The notes beneath the pieces were generated by a model. The model made no database searches, was not told the origin of the DNA, and saw only the letters and a list, made by a program, of their open reading frames with translations. The position numbers were made by a program, and so were the translations under genes. Below, piece by piece: positions 34,743 to 42,689 of a stretch of 42,689 bases of DNA. The stretch spans positions 1 to 42,689 of the forward strand of contig JADCGR010000014.1 of assembly GCA_020248905.1 (NCBI GenBank), in the 5' to 3' direction. This DNA comes from Curvibacter sp. (lineage in GTDB: Bacteria; Pseudomonadota; Gammaproteobacteria; Burkholderiales; Burkholderiaceae_C). How positions within the stretch are numbered: position 1 is the stretch's first letter; each line of letters opens with the position of its first letter.

Positions 34743-35370
34743 TGCTGTAACGCTCGTTGGGTGACTCCCTATCGAGCTCATTCCCGAAAACGCGACCGGT
34801 TTTGGGATGATGTTGATAAGACATCCGACCGTTGTCAGTCATGTTCTTGGCTTTTGCGTGCCGGGTTGACTTCCCGGTTGACGCGGGATCGAGCCTGTCG
34901 TGGCGTTTGGATATCAAGCTTTGCTCTGCACTGCAAGGCAGTGCGATCGCGTTGATCGCTGCGACTTCACGCAGTGCATAAAAAATCAAACTGGTCTGGC
35001 TGCCAAGCTGAAGCTTGCGTTTGATGTTTTGGCGGTGCGACTCCACCGTGCGGGGGCTGATGCCCATGGTTTGGGCAATTTTCTGGTTCCCAAGTCCCGT
35101 GGCCAGATGTTGAAGCAGTTCCTTTTCTCTTGCGGACAGTGGCTTTTCTGGTGGCTCCGCAGTCGGTTCGGTTGAATCAGGAGCGATTTTTTGTGTGAGC
35201 TGTCTTTCTATGTTGACCAAGGTGGCTGCGGTGACACGCACCAAACTCGCGCCAAGGGTCTGCGCGATCTGGGCCAGTTCCTGGTTGGTGTGGGTGCAAA
35301 GCAGGAGTACCTGCGGCGTTATGGTGTATGCCAGATCAGTTGTGTCTGTTGACGGCGATTTTTTTGTCAT
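34717..35370 (-). CDS. LuxR/NarL-type regulator without receiver
   Basis: 217 aa. The first 75 residues have no recognisable receiver phospho-acceptor pattern. Residues 78-133 are a LuxR/GerE HTH ([20 protein letters not shown] then [17 protein letters not shown]). An unusual tail of about 84 residues, polar and low in hydrophobics, runs to 34717 and overlaps the chemoreceptor start. The ATG at 35370 overlaps the stop of the upstream ETF-quinone oxidoreductase gene (TGATG), so translation is coupled. It probably regulates the cluster or its chemoreceptor. The tail may be the result of an old stop-codon loss. Confidence 0.8.
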   Translation of the reverse strand: MTKKSPSTDTTDLAYTITPQVLLLCTHTNQELAQIAQTLGASLVRVTAATLVNIERQLTQKIAPDSTEPTAEPPEKPLSAREKELLQHLATGLGNQKIAQTMGISPRTVESHRQNIKRKLQLGSQTSLIFYALREVAAINAIALPCSAEQSLISKRHDRLDPASTGKSTRHAKAKNMTDNGRMSYQHHPKTGRVFGNELDRESPNERYSNDNDHVHS

Positions 35371-37031
35371 CACATCGCTCCATAGTTCGGTCCACCACCG
35401 CCTTCGGGTGCAACCCAGACGATGTTTTGCGACAGGTCTTTGATGTCACAGGTTTTGCAGTGCACGCAGTTTTGCGCGTTGATCTGCAAACGATCGCTGC
35501 CGTCAACCTCTTTGACAAACTCGTAGACCCCTGCAGGGCAGTAGCGGCTCTCGGGCCCAGCGTAAAGCGCCAGGTTCAGTTGCACGGGGAGGTCAGCATC
35601 CTTCAGCGTCAAATGACTGGGTTGGTTTTCCGCGTGGTTGGTATTGCTGATGAATACCGACGACAAGCGGTCGAAGCTGATGGTCCCGTCGGGCTTGGGG
35701 TAGGCGATGGGTTTGCAATCGGCCGCGCGTCGAAGGCAAGCGTGATCGGGAACACCGCGGTGCAGTGTCCATGGCGGCGCTTCGACGCCAAGGCGGGGCA
35801 GAAGCCACTGCTCAACGCCCGTCATCACGGTGGCCACAGCGCGGCCCTTTTTGAACCACTGTTTGAAATTGCGCGATTGGTTCAGCTCGGCGTAGAGCCA
35901 GCTCTGTTCAAAGGCCTTCGGGTAGTCTGCCAACTCGTCGTGCTGTCGCCCTTGACCCATGGCCGCGATGGCCGCCTCGGCCGCCAACATGCCGGTTTTG
36001 ATGGCGGCGTGGCTCCCCTTGATGCGGCTGGCGTTTAAGGTTCCGGCTTCACAGCCAACCAAAGCACCACCTGGAAATGTCAGCTTGGGCAAGCTGAGCA
36101 AACCGCCAGCGGTGATAGCGCGAGCACCATAGGCCAGTCGTTTCCCACCGTGCAATGTGGAACGAATGGCTGGATGGGTTTTCCACCGCTGAAACTCTTC
36201 AAATGGGCTGAGCCACGGATTGCTGTAGTCCAGGCCAACCACAAAACCCAAGGCCACTTTTTGTTGGTCCAGGTGATAAAGGAAAGAACCACCGTAGGTC
36301 TGGCCATCCAGCGGCCAGCCCGCCGTGTGTACCACCCGGCCCGCTTGATGTTGTGAACCAGAAACCTCCCAAAGCTCTTTCAAGCCAATGGCGTAACTTT
36401 GAGGATCACGTCCCGCGTCCAAGGCGTAGCGCTGAATCAACTGTTTGCCGAGCTGACCGCGCGAGCCTTCGGCAAACAAGGTGTACTTGGCGTGCAGTTC
36501 GATGCCGGGCTGAAAGTGAGACGTCGGCAAACCGTCTTTGCCGACACCCATGTGGCCGGTTGCCACCCCGCGCACAGAACCATCTGGGTTGTACAGCACC
36601 TCGTTCGCCGCAAAGCCAGGGAGTATTTCCACACCCAACTCTTCGGCTTGTGCTGCCATCCAGCGCACCACTTCGCCCAAACTCACGATGTAGTTGCCGT
36701 GGTTCTTGAAGCAGTCGGGCAACAGCCAATCCGGCGTGCGGCGCGCGCCGTGCTCTGACAAGAAGAGGAATTCGTCGGCTTGGACGGGTTGCGTCAACGG
36801 CGCACCGTCGGCTTTCCAGTGGGGCAGCAGTTCTGTCAGTGCGCATGGATCCATGATGGCGCCGCTGAGTATGTGGGCGCCCGGCTCAGATCCCTTCTCT
36901 AGCACCATGACAGAGAACTCCTTGCCTTGGATTCGCGCAAGTTGTTTGGCACGAATGGCGGCTGCCAATCCGCCAGGCCCTGCACCCACGATGAGCAGGT
37001 CGCACTCCATGGTTTCTCGTTCAGTTGTCAC
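35370..37031 (-). CDS. electron-transfer-flavoprotein:ubiquinone oxidoreductase homologue
   Basis: About 553 aa. FAD-binding VGAGPGGLAAAIRA near the start, SGAIMDPCAL, and QHQAGRVVHTAGWPL with TYGGSFLYHL. The membrane-contact and C-terminal [4Fe-4S] region has CPAGVYEF and NCVHCKTCDIKD. It should pass electrons to the quinone pool. A GTG start at 37031 overlaps the GNAT stop (GTGA); the ATG at 37010 is the alternative. I prefer GTG because of the overlap and because related proteins have a few residues before the MECDLLIVG equivalent. No etfAB genes are here, so the donor in this operon may be ferredoxin or the flavoprotein oxidase. Confidence 0.9.
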   Translation of the reverse strand: MTTERETMECDLLIVGAGPGGLAAAIRAKQLARIQGKEFSVMVLEKGSEPGAHILSGAIMDPCALTELLPHWKADGAPLTQPVQADEFLFLSEHGARRTPDWLLPDCFKNHGNYIVSLGEVVRWMAAQAEELGVEILPGFAANEVLYNPDGSVRGVATGHMGVGKDGLPTSHFQPGIELHAKYTLFAEGSRGQLGKQLIQRYALDAGRDPQSYAIGLKELWEVSGSQHQAGRVVHTAGWPLDGQTYGGSFLYHLDQQKVALGFVVGLDYSNPWLSPFEEFQRWKTHPAIRSTLHGGKRLAYGARAITAGGLLSLPKLTFPGGALVGCEAGTLNASRIKGSHAAIKTGMLAAEAAIAAMGQGRQHDELADYPKAFEQSWLYAELNQSRNFKQWFKKGRAVATVMTGVEQWLLPRLGVEAPPWTLHRGVPDHACLRRAADCKPIAYPKPDGTISFDRLSSVFISNTNHAENQPSHLTLKDADLPVQLNLALYAGPESRYCPAGVYEFVKEVDGSDRLQINAQNCVHCKTCDIKDLSQNIVWVAPEGGGGPNYGAM

Positions 37032-37441
37032 GTTCTTCGTCTTTCTGGGTGGGTTTGAAGTTTCAGCGTGACACCTTGCCAGTCGCACGGCTGGGAACAG
37101 CGCCTGACGACCAGCCACTGGGCCTGGTCATGTCGAGACACCAGTGGCGCGATGGTTTGCGGAACCAAGCTCGACCGCACAGGCTTAAACCCCAGGCGAC
37201 CGAAGAAGCGCAGTTTGTCTGTGTAAACGTAGGCAGACTCCAGTTCTGAGCGTTCCAATTCCTGCAAGACGCTACGCACCAGATTGCGGCCTATGCCTCT
37301 TTGCCGGAACTTCGGTTCAACTTTTAAGTCGGTCAGCATGAGATGCGGTTGCGCATGTTGGGCCCTGACATAACCCACGGTCTGTGCACGGGCGTTCTCC
37401 AACGCAAGCTGCGCCTGAAGCACGAGTGTTTGCATTTCCAT
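37028..37441 (-). CDS. GNAT-type N-acetyltransferase
   Basis: About 137 aa from the ATG at 37441 (a GTG at 37447 overlapping the upstream stop is also possible). The acetyl-CoA motif is KFRQRGIGRNLVRSVL, with FFGRLGFKPVRS near the end, so the GNAT fold is complete. The substrate is unknown. Embedded between the oxidoreductase and the ETF-quinone oxidoreductase with overlapping ends, it is probably part of the pathway operon. It could acetylate an amine-containing aromatic or detoxify an intermediate, but nothing in sequence fixes this. Confidence 0.88.
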   Translation of the reverse strand: MEMQTLVLQAQLALENARAQTVGYVRAQHAQPHLMLTDLKVEPKFRQRGIGRNLVRSVLQELERSELESAYVYTDKLRFFGRLGFKPVRSSLVPQTIAPLVSRHDQAQWLVVRRCSQPCDWQGVTLKLQTHPERRRT

Positions 37442-37443
37442 GG

Positions 37444-40400
37444 TCACGCGGCGTAAGGCGCCCAGCAAGGATCACGCGGGCTCAGCGGCTGTTGCAGTTG
37501 GGTGAGCCTGGCACGAGCCTTCTCAACGCTGGCCGCTTTGACATGGCCGAAGCCTCGGATTTGTTCCGGAATTGCCGCGACTGCCCAGGCTTGCGCAGCG
37601 TTTTTGCTGTTCAATCCGCTCAAAGCCTGCTGAACGGCTTTTTGGTACCAGACGATCAGTTCACGTTCCATCCGGCGTTCTGGGTGGTAACCAAACACAT
37701 CCCATGCCGTGCCTCGCAGGCGTTTGAGTTTGGCGAGTAACTTGAACGCGTGGAACACCCAGGCGCCGTATTCCTGTTTGATCAAATGCCCCTGTGGATT
37801 CTTCTTGGCCAGCAGTGGCGGGGCCAGATTCAAGCGCAGACTGATCGGCCCTTCAAATGTGTTGCGCAACTGGTCCTGGAATTTGCGGTCGGTGTACAGG
37901 CGTGCCACCTCATACTCGTCCTTGTAGGCCATGAGTTTGTAGAGGTTTTGTGCCACGGCTCGCAACACCCTGTCGCCTTCTTTACCCAGATTGGCTTGTT
38001 CGAGCTTGGCCTTGACGTCGTCGATGAAGGCGGCATAACGTCGTGCGTAGGCAGCGTCCTGGTACTCGGTGAGCATCGCGATGCGCCGACGGATCAACGC
38101 TTCGGTGGTTTGTGGCAAGTTCAAAACAATTGGCTGGGCCGGCATGGCCAGCTCTGTCACTGCATTCAGATCGACCGCCGCCCGGCGGCCCCACAAAAAG
38201 GCTTGCTGATTCGCCTTGACGGCCACCCCGTTGAGTTCAATCGCCTGCATCAACGAGGCCTCCGTCAAAGGCACCAAACCACGTTGCCAAGCGAAACCCA
38301 ACATGAAAAGGTTGGCAGCGATGGAGTCGCCCATCAGTGCGGTCGCGATGCGCGTAGCGTTTACAAAATCCGCTGCGTTGGCTACAGCTTCGATGATGAG
38401 CCCACGCACGGATTCCTGGGGGAATTGCCAGTCGGGTGACTTGGTGAATTGGCCCGTGGGTTGCTCATGGGTGTTGATGACGGCGCGGGTGCGGCCTGGG
38501 CGTGTTTTGGAGATGGCGTCGTGCGAGCCTGCCGCCAGCATGTCGCAGCCCAAAAGTAGATCAGCCTCGCCAGTGGCAATGCGTTGGGCCCGAATCATCT
38601 GTGGGTCTGCGGCCAGCCGAACGTGGGAGGTGACCGCACCGTTCTTTTGCGACATGCCCGTCATGTCCAGTACGCAGACACCCTTACCTTCCAGGTGGGC
38701 GGCCATGCCCATCAAAGCGCCGATGGTAATCACGCCCGTGCCGCCTATGCCGGTGATCAGGATATTGAAAGGGTGGTTCAGTGGCGGCAACACGGGCGTA
38801 GGCAAGTTAGAAAAACTGGCCCTGTTGGTGTCCGCACCAGCATCAACAGGTTTTGGCCTTTTGAGGGTGCCGCCCAGCACAGTCACAAAACTGGGGCAAA
38901 AACCGTTCACACAGGAATAGTCTTTGTTGCAGGAGGACTGGTCAATTTGCCGTTTGCGTCCGAGCTCTGTTTCCAGTGGCAGGAGCGATGTGCAGTTGGA
39001 CTGCACGCCGCAGTCGCCACATCCTTCGCAGACCGCTTCGTTGATGAGCAGGCGTTTGGGCGGGTCAGGGTACTCGCCTTTCTTGCGGCGGCGGCGTTTT
39101 TCCGCTGCGCAGGTTTGGTCGTAAATCAGCACGGAGACGCCGCTTACCCCACTGAGTTCGCGCTGCACGGTATCCATGTCTTTGCGGTCATGCAGGGTGA
39201 CGTGATGGGGCAGGCGGCTGCGGTCAGCGTAGCGGCTCAAGTCGTCGGTCACCAAGGCGATGCGCATCACGCCTTCTGCGGCCACTTGGTTGGCGATCAT
39301 GGGTACGCTCAAGGGGCCATCAAACGGTTGGCCGCCGGTCATGGCCACCGCATCGTTGAACAAAAGTTTGTAAGTAATGTTCACCTTGGCCGCTACGGCC
39401 GCGCGAATCGCTAAGTAGCCGGAGTGGAAATAGGTGCCATCGCCGAGGTTGGCAAACACGTGGTTCACACTTGAGAACGGTGCTTGCCCTATCCAGGGGG
39501 CGCCTTCGCCGCCCATGTGGGTCGTCGTTTTATTGAACTCGGGGTAAATGGCAGTGGCCATCACGTGGCATCCAATGCCCGCGAGCGCAAAACTGCCATC
39601 TGGCGTTTTGGTCGAGGTGTTGTGCGGGCAACCCGAGCAGTAATACGCCGGTCTGCTTGGGGTTTGAATGGCTTTTTGAAGTACGGCCTCTTTGGCGTCC
39701 AAAAAGGCCAAACGGGCTTTGATGAGGTCGCTTTGGTGAAAGCGGGCAATACGCTGGGCGATCACGCGGGCCAACTGCGCTACCGAGAAATCGGCCTTGC
39801 TCGTGAGCAGCCATTCACCGCGTGGATGCACCCACTCACCTTTGTCGTCAAACTTTCCGATCACACGCGGGCGCACTTCTTCGTGCCAGTTGTAAAGCTG
39901 CTCTTTGAGCTGGTACTCCACCATTTGGCGCTTTTCTTCAACCACCAAGATTTCTTCCAACCCGCGCGCAAACTCACGCACCCCGTTTGGCTCCAGTGGC
40001 CAGGGCATGGAGACCTTGAAAACGCGGATGCCGATTTCCTGTGCTGCCCGTTCGTCAATACCCAACTCCTCGAGTGCCTCTAGCACGTCGAGGTAGGACT
40101 TGCCGGACGCCACAATGCCCAGCCGCGCCTTGTCGGAGTCGATCATGGTGCGGTTGAGGCGGTTGGTGCGTGCATAAGCCAAGGCCGCGTAAATCTTGTA
40201 GTCCTGCATCAGCGCCTCTTGATTGCGAGCTTGCAGGCCCAAGGTGGTGGTCGACAACCGCGCATTGAGCCCACCTGCAGGCATGGCGAAATCGTTGGGC
40301 AGCACGATCTCTACCTTGCTGGGGTCGGCGTCGATCGAGGCGCTTGATTCAACCGTATCGGCCAGCGCCTTGAAGCCCACGAAGCAGCCTGAGAAGCGTG

Positions 40401-41052
40401 ACATCGCCCAGCCGTGCAACCCGAGTTCGATGTACTCCTGAACGTTGCAGGGGTACAGCATGGGAATCATGCAAGCCGAAAAAACATGGTCACTCTGGTG
40501 GGGCAACGTGGAGGAGTAGGCGCCATGGTCATCGCCCGCCACCAGCAACACGCCGCCATGTCGGCTGGTGCCCGCATGGTTGCCATGTTTGAAGACGTCC
40601 GCGCTTCGATCCACCCCCGGGCCTTTGCCGTACCAGAGTCCGAACACGCCGTCGTAGCGGCTGGGGCCAATCAGGTCCACTTGCTGGCTGCCCCACACTG
40701 ATGTGGCCGCCAGGTCTTCATTCACGCCCGGTTGGAACTTGATGTGGTGCCGCGCCAAATGAGGTCGCGCTTTCCACAGGGCTTCATCCAATCCACCCAA
40801 AGGAGAGCCTCGGTAACCGGAAATGAAGCCCGCCGTGTTCAAACCCATCGCCTGGTCGCGCCAGCGTTGCAACAAAGGCAGGCGCACCAAGGCTTGGATA
40901 CCGGACAAATAAATGCGACCGCTGGTCAGCGTGTACTTGTCGTCCAGGGTCGTGCGCTGGGGAGGGCGCGGCGCGGGGGATGCGGCAGGAGAGGGGGATG
41001 CGGCAGGAGAGGGGGGGCTGGCGAGTTGTGTTGGCGGCATGGGATCGTCCAT
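37444..41052 (-). CDS. fused indolepyruvate/2-oxo-acid:ferredoxin oxidoreductase
   Basis: 1202 aa: IorA- and IorB-like parts in one chain. Residues about 40-480 resemble the TPP-dependent pyrimidine domain (FISGYRGSPLGGLD). ANLGDGTYFHSGYLAIR and NDAVAMTGG fall in the TPP/Mg region, and INEAVCEGCGDC with NKDYSCVNGFCPSF are iron–sulfur cysteines. FNILITGIGGTGVITIGALM starts the gamma-type domain. A DUF6537-like C-terminus (TAWDVFGYHPERRMEREL) follows. It converts a 2-oxo acid plus CoA to the acyl-CoA and CO2. Aryl-pyruvates are the known substrates, and phenylglyoxylate is possible by context. The first 35 residues contain a Ser/Pro/Ala tandem repeat. The ribosome site is weak. Confidence 0.93.
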   Translation of the reverse strand: MDDPMPPTQLASPPSPAASPSPAASPAPRPPQRTTLDDKYTLTSGRIYLSGIQALVRLPLLQRWRDQAMGLNTAGFISGYRGSPLGGLDEALWKARPHLARHHIKFQPGVNEDLAATSVWGSQQVDLIGPSRYDGVFGLWYGKGPGVDRSADVFKHGNHAGTSRHGGVLLVAGDDHGAYSSTLPHQSDHVFSACMIPMLYPCNVQEYIELGLHGWAMSRFSGCFVGFKALADTVESSASIDADPSKVEIVLPNDFAMPAGGLNARLSTTTLGLQARNQEALMQDYKIYAALAYARTNRLNRTMIDSDKARLGIVASGKSYLDVLEALEELGIDERAAQEIGIRVFKVSMPWPLEPNGVREFARGLEEILVVEEKRQMVEYQLKEQLYNWHEEVRPRVIGKFDDKGEWVHPRGEWLLTSKADFSVAQLARVIAQRIARFHQSDLIKARLAFLDAKEAVLQKAIQTPSRPAYYCSGCPHNTSTKTPDGSFALAGIGCHVMATAIYPEFNKTTTHMGGEGAPWIGQAPFSSVNHVFANLGDGTYFHSGYLAIRAAVAAKVNITYKLLFNDAVAMTGGQPFDGPLSVPMIANQVAAEGVMRIALVTDDLSRYADRSRLPHHVTLHDRKDMDTVQRELSGVSGVSVLIYDQTCAAEKRRRRKKGEYPDPPKRLLINEAVCEGCGDCGVQSNCTSLLPLETELGRKRQIDQSSCNKDYSCVNGFCPSFVTVLGGTLKRPKPVDAGADTNRASFSNLPTPVLPPLNHPFNILITGIGGTGVITIGALMGMAAHLEGKGVCVLDMTGMSQKNGAVTSHVRLAADPQMIRAQRIATGEADLLLGCDMLAAGSHDAISKTRPGRTRAVINTHEQPTGQFTKSPDWQFPQESVRGLIIEAVANAADFVNATRIATALMGDSIAANLFMLGFAWQRGLVPLTEASLMQAIELNGVAVKANQQAFLWGRRAAVDLNAVTELAMPAQPIVLNLPQTTEALIRRRIAMLTEYQDAAYARRYAAFIDDVKAKLEQANLGKEGDRVLRAVAQNLYKLMAYKDEYEVARLYTDRKFQDQLRNTFEGPISLRLNLAPPLLAKKNPQGHLIKQEYGAWVFHAFKLLAKLKRLRGTAWDVFGYHPERRMERELIVWYQKAVQQALSGLNSKNAAQAWAVAAIPEQIRGFGHVKAASVEKARARLTQLQQPLSPRDPCWAPYAA
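40975..41010. repeat. 18-bp tandem repeat in the oxidoreductase N-terminus
   Basis: GGGGGATGCGGCAGGAGA occurs twice in tandem and is followed by a G run. On the minus strand it encodes a six-residue SPAASP-type unit in the disordered N-terminus. The unit length is a multiple of three, so copy changes would keep the frame. Confidence 0.75.
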
Positions 41053-41222
41053 GGGTCACATTGAGAAACCGCGCCGGGGTGGGGCGCGGCAACCGACGAT
41101 GCACCGGGTAAGTGCTCTCGTGGACCCGGATGTTAGACGTCAGCCACCAAAAGAAGAAATATGAATTCGCACTAGGACCATAAGCGAGATTGATCGCTCC
41201 ACGAAGAGCGTTGCGGCGCGTT
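41053..41222 (-). promoter_or_regulatory. probable promoter region of the catabolic operon
   Basis: 170 bases between the LysR stop and the oxidoreductase start, A/T-rich toward its upstream end (41130-41165). This is where LysR binding would be expected, but I cannot identify a clear T-N11-A box or -35/-10 pair. The assignment is by position only. Confidence 0.35.
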
Positions 41223-42179
41223 TCAGGCCCCTGCGGCCGCCCACTTTGTCGCCAATGGCTTGACTCCTCGCCAGGCCGCTGTTTGCGCCGTTTCATGGAT
41301 GACTTGGACCAGCGTGTCGAGCACACAATCCGTGGCTCGGTTGCGCGGGATGGATGGCGACACGCAAACCACGGCAGTGCGAACGAGTGCTGGCCGCTCG
41401 ATTTTCACTGCTACCAGCCGCCCTTGCTCCAATTCCTGCGCCATGCTCGGCCACGACAAAACGGTGGCTCCCAGCTCGGCAGCCGCCGCTTGTTTCATCA
41501 GCGTCAGCGAGTTGATTTCCGCCACGATATGTTCCAGGCGCACATCGATTTTTTTCAAGGCCGAATCAATCAGCAGACGCACCCCATGGGGCGGGCTCGG
41601 AATGACCATGGGGATTTGAGGCAACTCTTTCAAACCGACCGATTGATGTTGGGCCCAGGGCGAATCAGGCGCTACGGCCAAAAAAAGCCGCTCTTGCAGG
41701 ACGGATTGAAATTCCAAGCTCTGCAACTGACCGTCGTCAAAAACCAAACCCGCGTGCAAGCGGCCCACCAGCACTTGATCGGTAATGGTGCCGCTGAGCT
41801 CCTCAAAAATTTGCAGCTCAATTTTGGGGTAGCGCTCACGTACTGCTTGAAGTAAGGGCAGGGCCAGGGCAGCAGTCAAACTAATCGGGAACGCCAGCGC
41901 CACGCGCCCCGCTGGCATGGTGGCGGAGTCTTGAATGGCACTCTTGGCGTCGTTTACCTGCCGCAAAATGGCCACAGCAAAGCGGTAAAGCTCTTGCCCG
42001 GCCGGCGTAACCGTCACACCTTTGCTGCTGCGGTTGAGCAACTGCCCCTTGACCTCGGCTTCAAGTTTCGCAATTTGTTGACTCAGCGCAGGCTGCGCTA
42101 CATGCAACGACAAAGCAGCGCGCGACAGGCTGCCCAGGTCAACGATACGAACAAAACTGCGCAGGTGGCGAAAGTCCAT
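41223..42179 (-). CDS. LysR-family regulator (NAC-like) of the catabolic cluster
   Basis: 318 aa: N-terminal HTH with LSRAALSLHVAQPALSQQIA at about 17-36, and a C-terminal effector domain from near residue 90 (GRVALAFPISLTAALALPLL). The PSPPHGVRLLID segment resembles the Nac/TsaR-like branch. It lies upstream of the oxidoreductase in the same direction, separated by 170 bases, and is the obvious regulator of the operon. The ATG at 42179 is preferred to the TTG two codons upstream. Its inducer is probably a 2-hydroxy or 2-oxo acid of the pathway. Confidence 0.93.
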   Translation of the reverse strand: MDFRHLRSFVRIVDLGSLSRAALSLHVAQPALSQQIAKLEAEVKGQLLNRSSKGVTVTPAGQELYRFAVAILRQVNDAKSAIQDSATMPAGRVALAFPISLTAALALPLLQAVRERYPKIELQIFEELSGTITDQVLVGRLHAGLVFDDGQLQSLEFQSVLQERLFLAVAPDSPWAQHQSVGLKELPQIPMVIPSPPHGVRLLIDSALKKIDVRLEHIVAEINSLTLMKQAAAAELGATVLSWPSMAQELEQGRLVAVKIERPALVRTAVVCVSPSIPRNRATDCVLDTLVQVIHETAQTAAWRGVKPLATKWAAAGA

Positions 42180-42250
42180 GGGCAACAGTGAAAATGTTGA
42201 TGGCCGTAGATCAGGTGGTCCGCCAGTTGGCGTATTTTAGGCCGGTCATG

Positions 42251-42282
42251 GACTTTCGGTCGCAAAGACTTTCGGTCGCAAA
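42251..42282. repeat. 16-bp tandem repeat, two copies
   Basis: GACTTTCGGTCGCAAA is repeated exactly twice. It lies upstream of the LysR gene (on its 5' side) and could be a pair of binding sites or simple slippage. Confidence 0.7.
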
Positions 42283-42689
42283 AGCGCCAAGAGCGCTAAT
42301 CAGGCGCGCGTCCACGGCGCTGAGTCGAGTTCATGATCGACCAAGTGATCCAGGGCGAACTCAAAGCAGCCGGGCTTGATCTGCTCGCTCTGGCAAGAAA
42401 ATCAATCGCCAGGCTTTTGTGATGCCGGCCCGAGCACAGACGAAAGATTTGACGTTTCCCCATCTGCCTTTGCTTTCGAGTTGATCGACCATCATGGCCC
42501 ACCGGGTTCCACCCACACCACAAGACGCCGATAACTTTTCCGGCTCAACGAACGCAAGTTCAGCAGCCTCTTGTATTGATTGGCGCAGCGGTGACGCAGA
42601 TTCCATGTCGGCACGGGACTACACAGATCCCACAACAGATGCCGGATATACGACTGCAGGCGCTTTACCCTTTGGTCCCCACTCGATCA
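42283..42689. other. unidentified right edge
   Basis: No gene I can support. An 81-codon frame on the minus strand (42361-42606) begins MESASPLRQSIQEAAELA; it has a plausible composition but no family I know. It may be a small gene or the remnant of one continuing outside the window. Confidence 0.35.

Noticed and set aside
42361-42606. 81-codon frame as a definite gene
   Set aside because: No recognised family and no clear ribosome site; left as part of the unresolved edge.
1-42689. CRISPR array
   Set aside because: No regularly spaced direct repeats were seen; the tandem repeats found are adjacent units without spacers.

Overview
The window looks like a chromosomal segment of a betaproteobacterium of the Burkholderiales, most likely Comamonadaceae-like. 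This rests on high G+C in the core half, gene content (prfB–pepN–fbp, yajQ–murB, a fused NAD-dependent formate dehydrogenase) and intergenic palindromes of a kind I associate with that group. No 16S gene is present, so the placement is by impression.

Layout. 1-465: gene-poor left edge, then tRNA-Thr(CGT) with its terminator. 466-8086 (minus strand): alpha/beta hydrolase, prfB (with its programmed +1 frameshift), pepN and fbp. Wedged between pepN and fbp is a lower-G+C pair of overlapping genes, an ABC/AAA-type ATPase and a small unknown protein, which I regard as a candidate uncharacterised (possibly anti-phage) two-gene system. 8125-17662: housekeeping and lipid/aldehyde metabolism (acyl-CoA synthetase, Tas-like aldo/keto reductase, aldehyde dehydrogenase, YitT, YbaK-type deacylase, plsY, a degenerate HD-GYP protein, a retropepsin-like protease, yajQ, murB). 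17882-23751: LysR regulator plus a two-gene soluble NAD-dependent formate dehydrogenase, whose large subunit carries an in-frame insertion that looks like a dispersed repeat. 24061-26070: an acetate/propionate-type CoA-transferase.

26551-29172 is a scar. Two 211-bp copies of the 3' end of one IS1182-like element face inward and bracket about 1 kb with two small membrane-protein genes. The right-hand copy continues into a decayed transposase.

29173-42179 (minus strand) is a lower-G+C accessory catabolic cluster: LysR, fused indolepyruvate/2-oxoacid:ferredoxin oxidoreductase, GNAT, ETF-quinone oxidoreductase homologue, LuxR-type regulator, a chemoreceptor with its apparent sensor at the C-terminus, a GlcD/D-lactate-dehydrogenase-type FAD oxidase, an orphan Liv-type binding protein, and a mandelate racemase with all catalytic residues. 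Several junctions overlap by a few bases, as in one operon. The most interesting reading is a mandelate route without benzoylformate decarboxylase: racemase, then D-2-hydroxy-acid oxidation, then oxidative CoA-thioesterification of the 2-oxo acid to benzoyl-CoA, with chemotaxis encoded in the same operon. This is inference and needs enzymatic tests. The last 500 bases hold a 16-bp tandem repeat and no gene I can identify.
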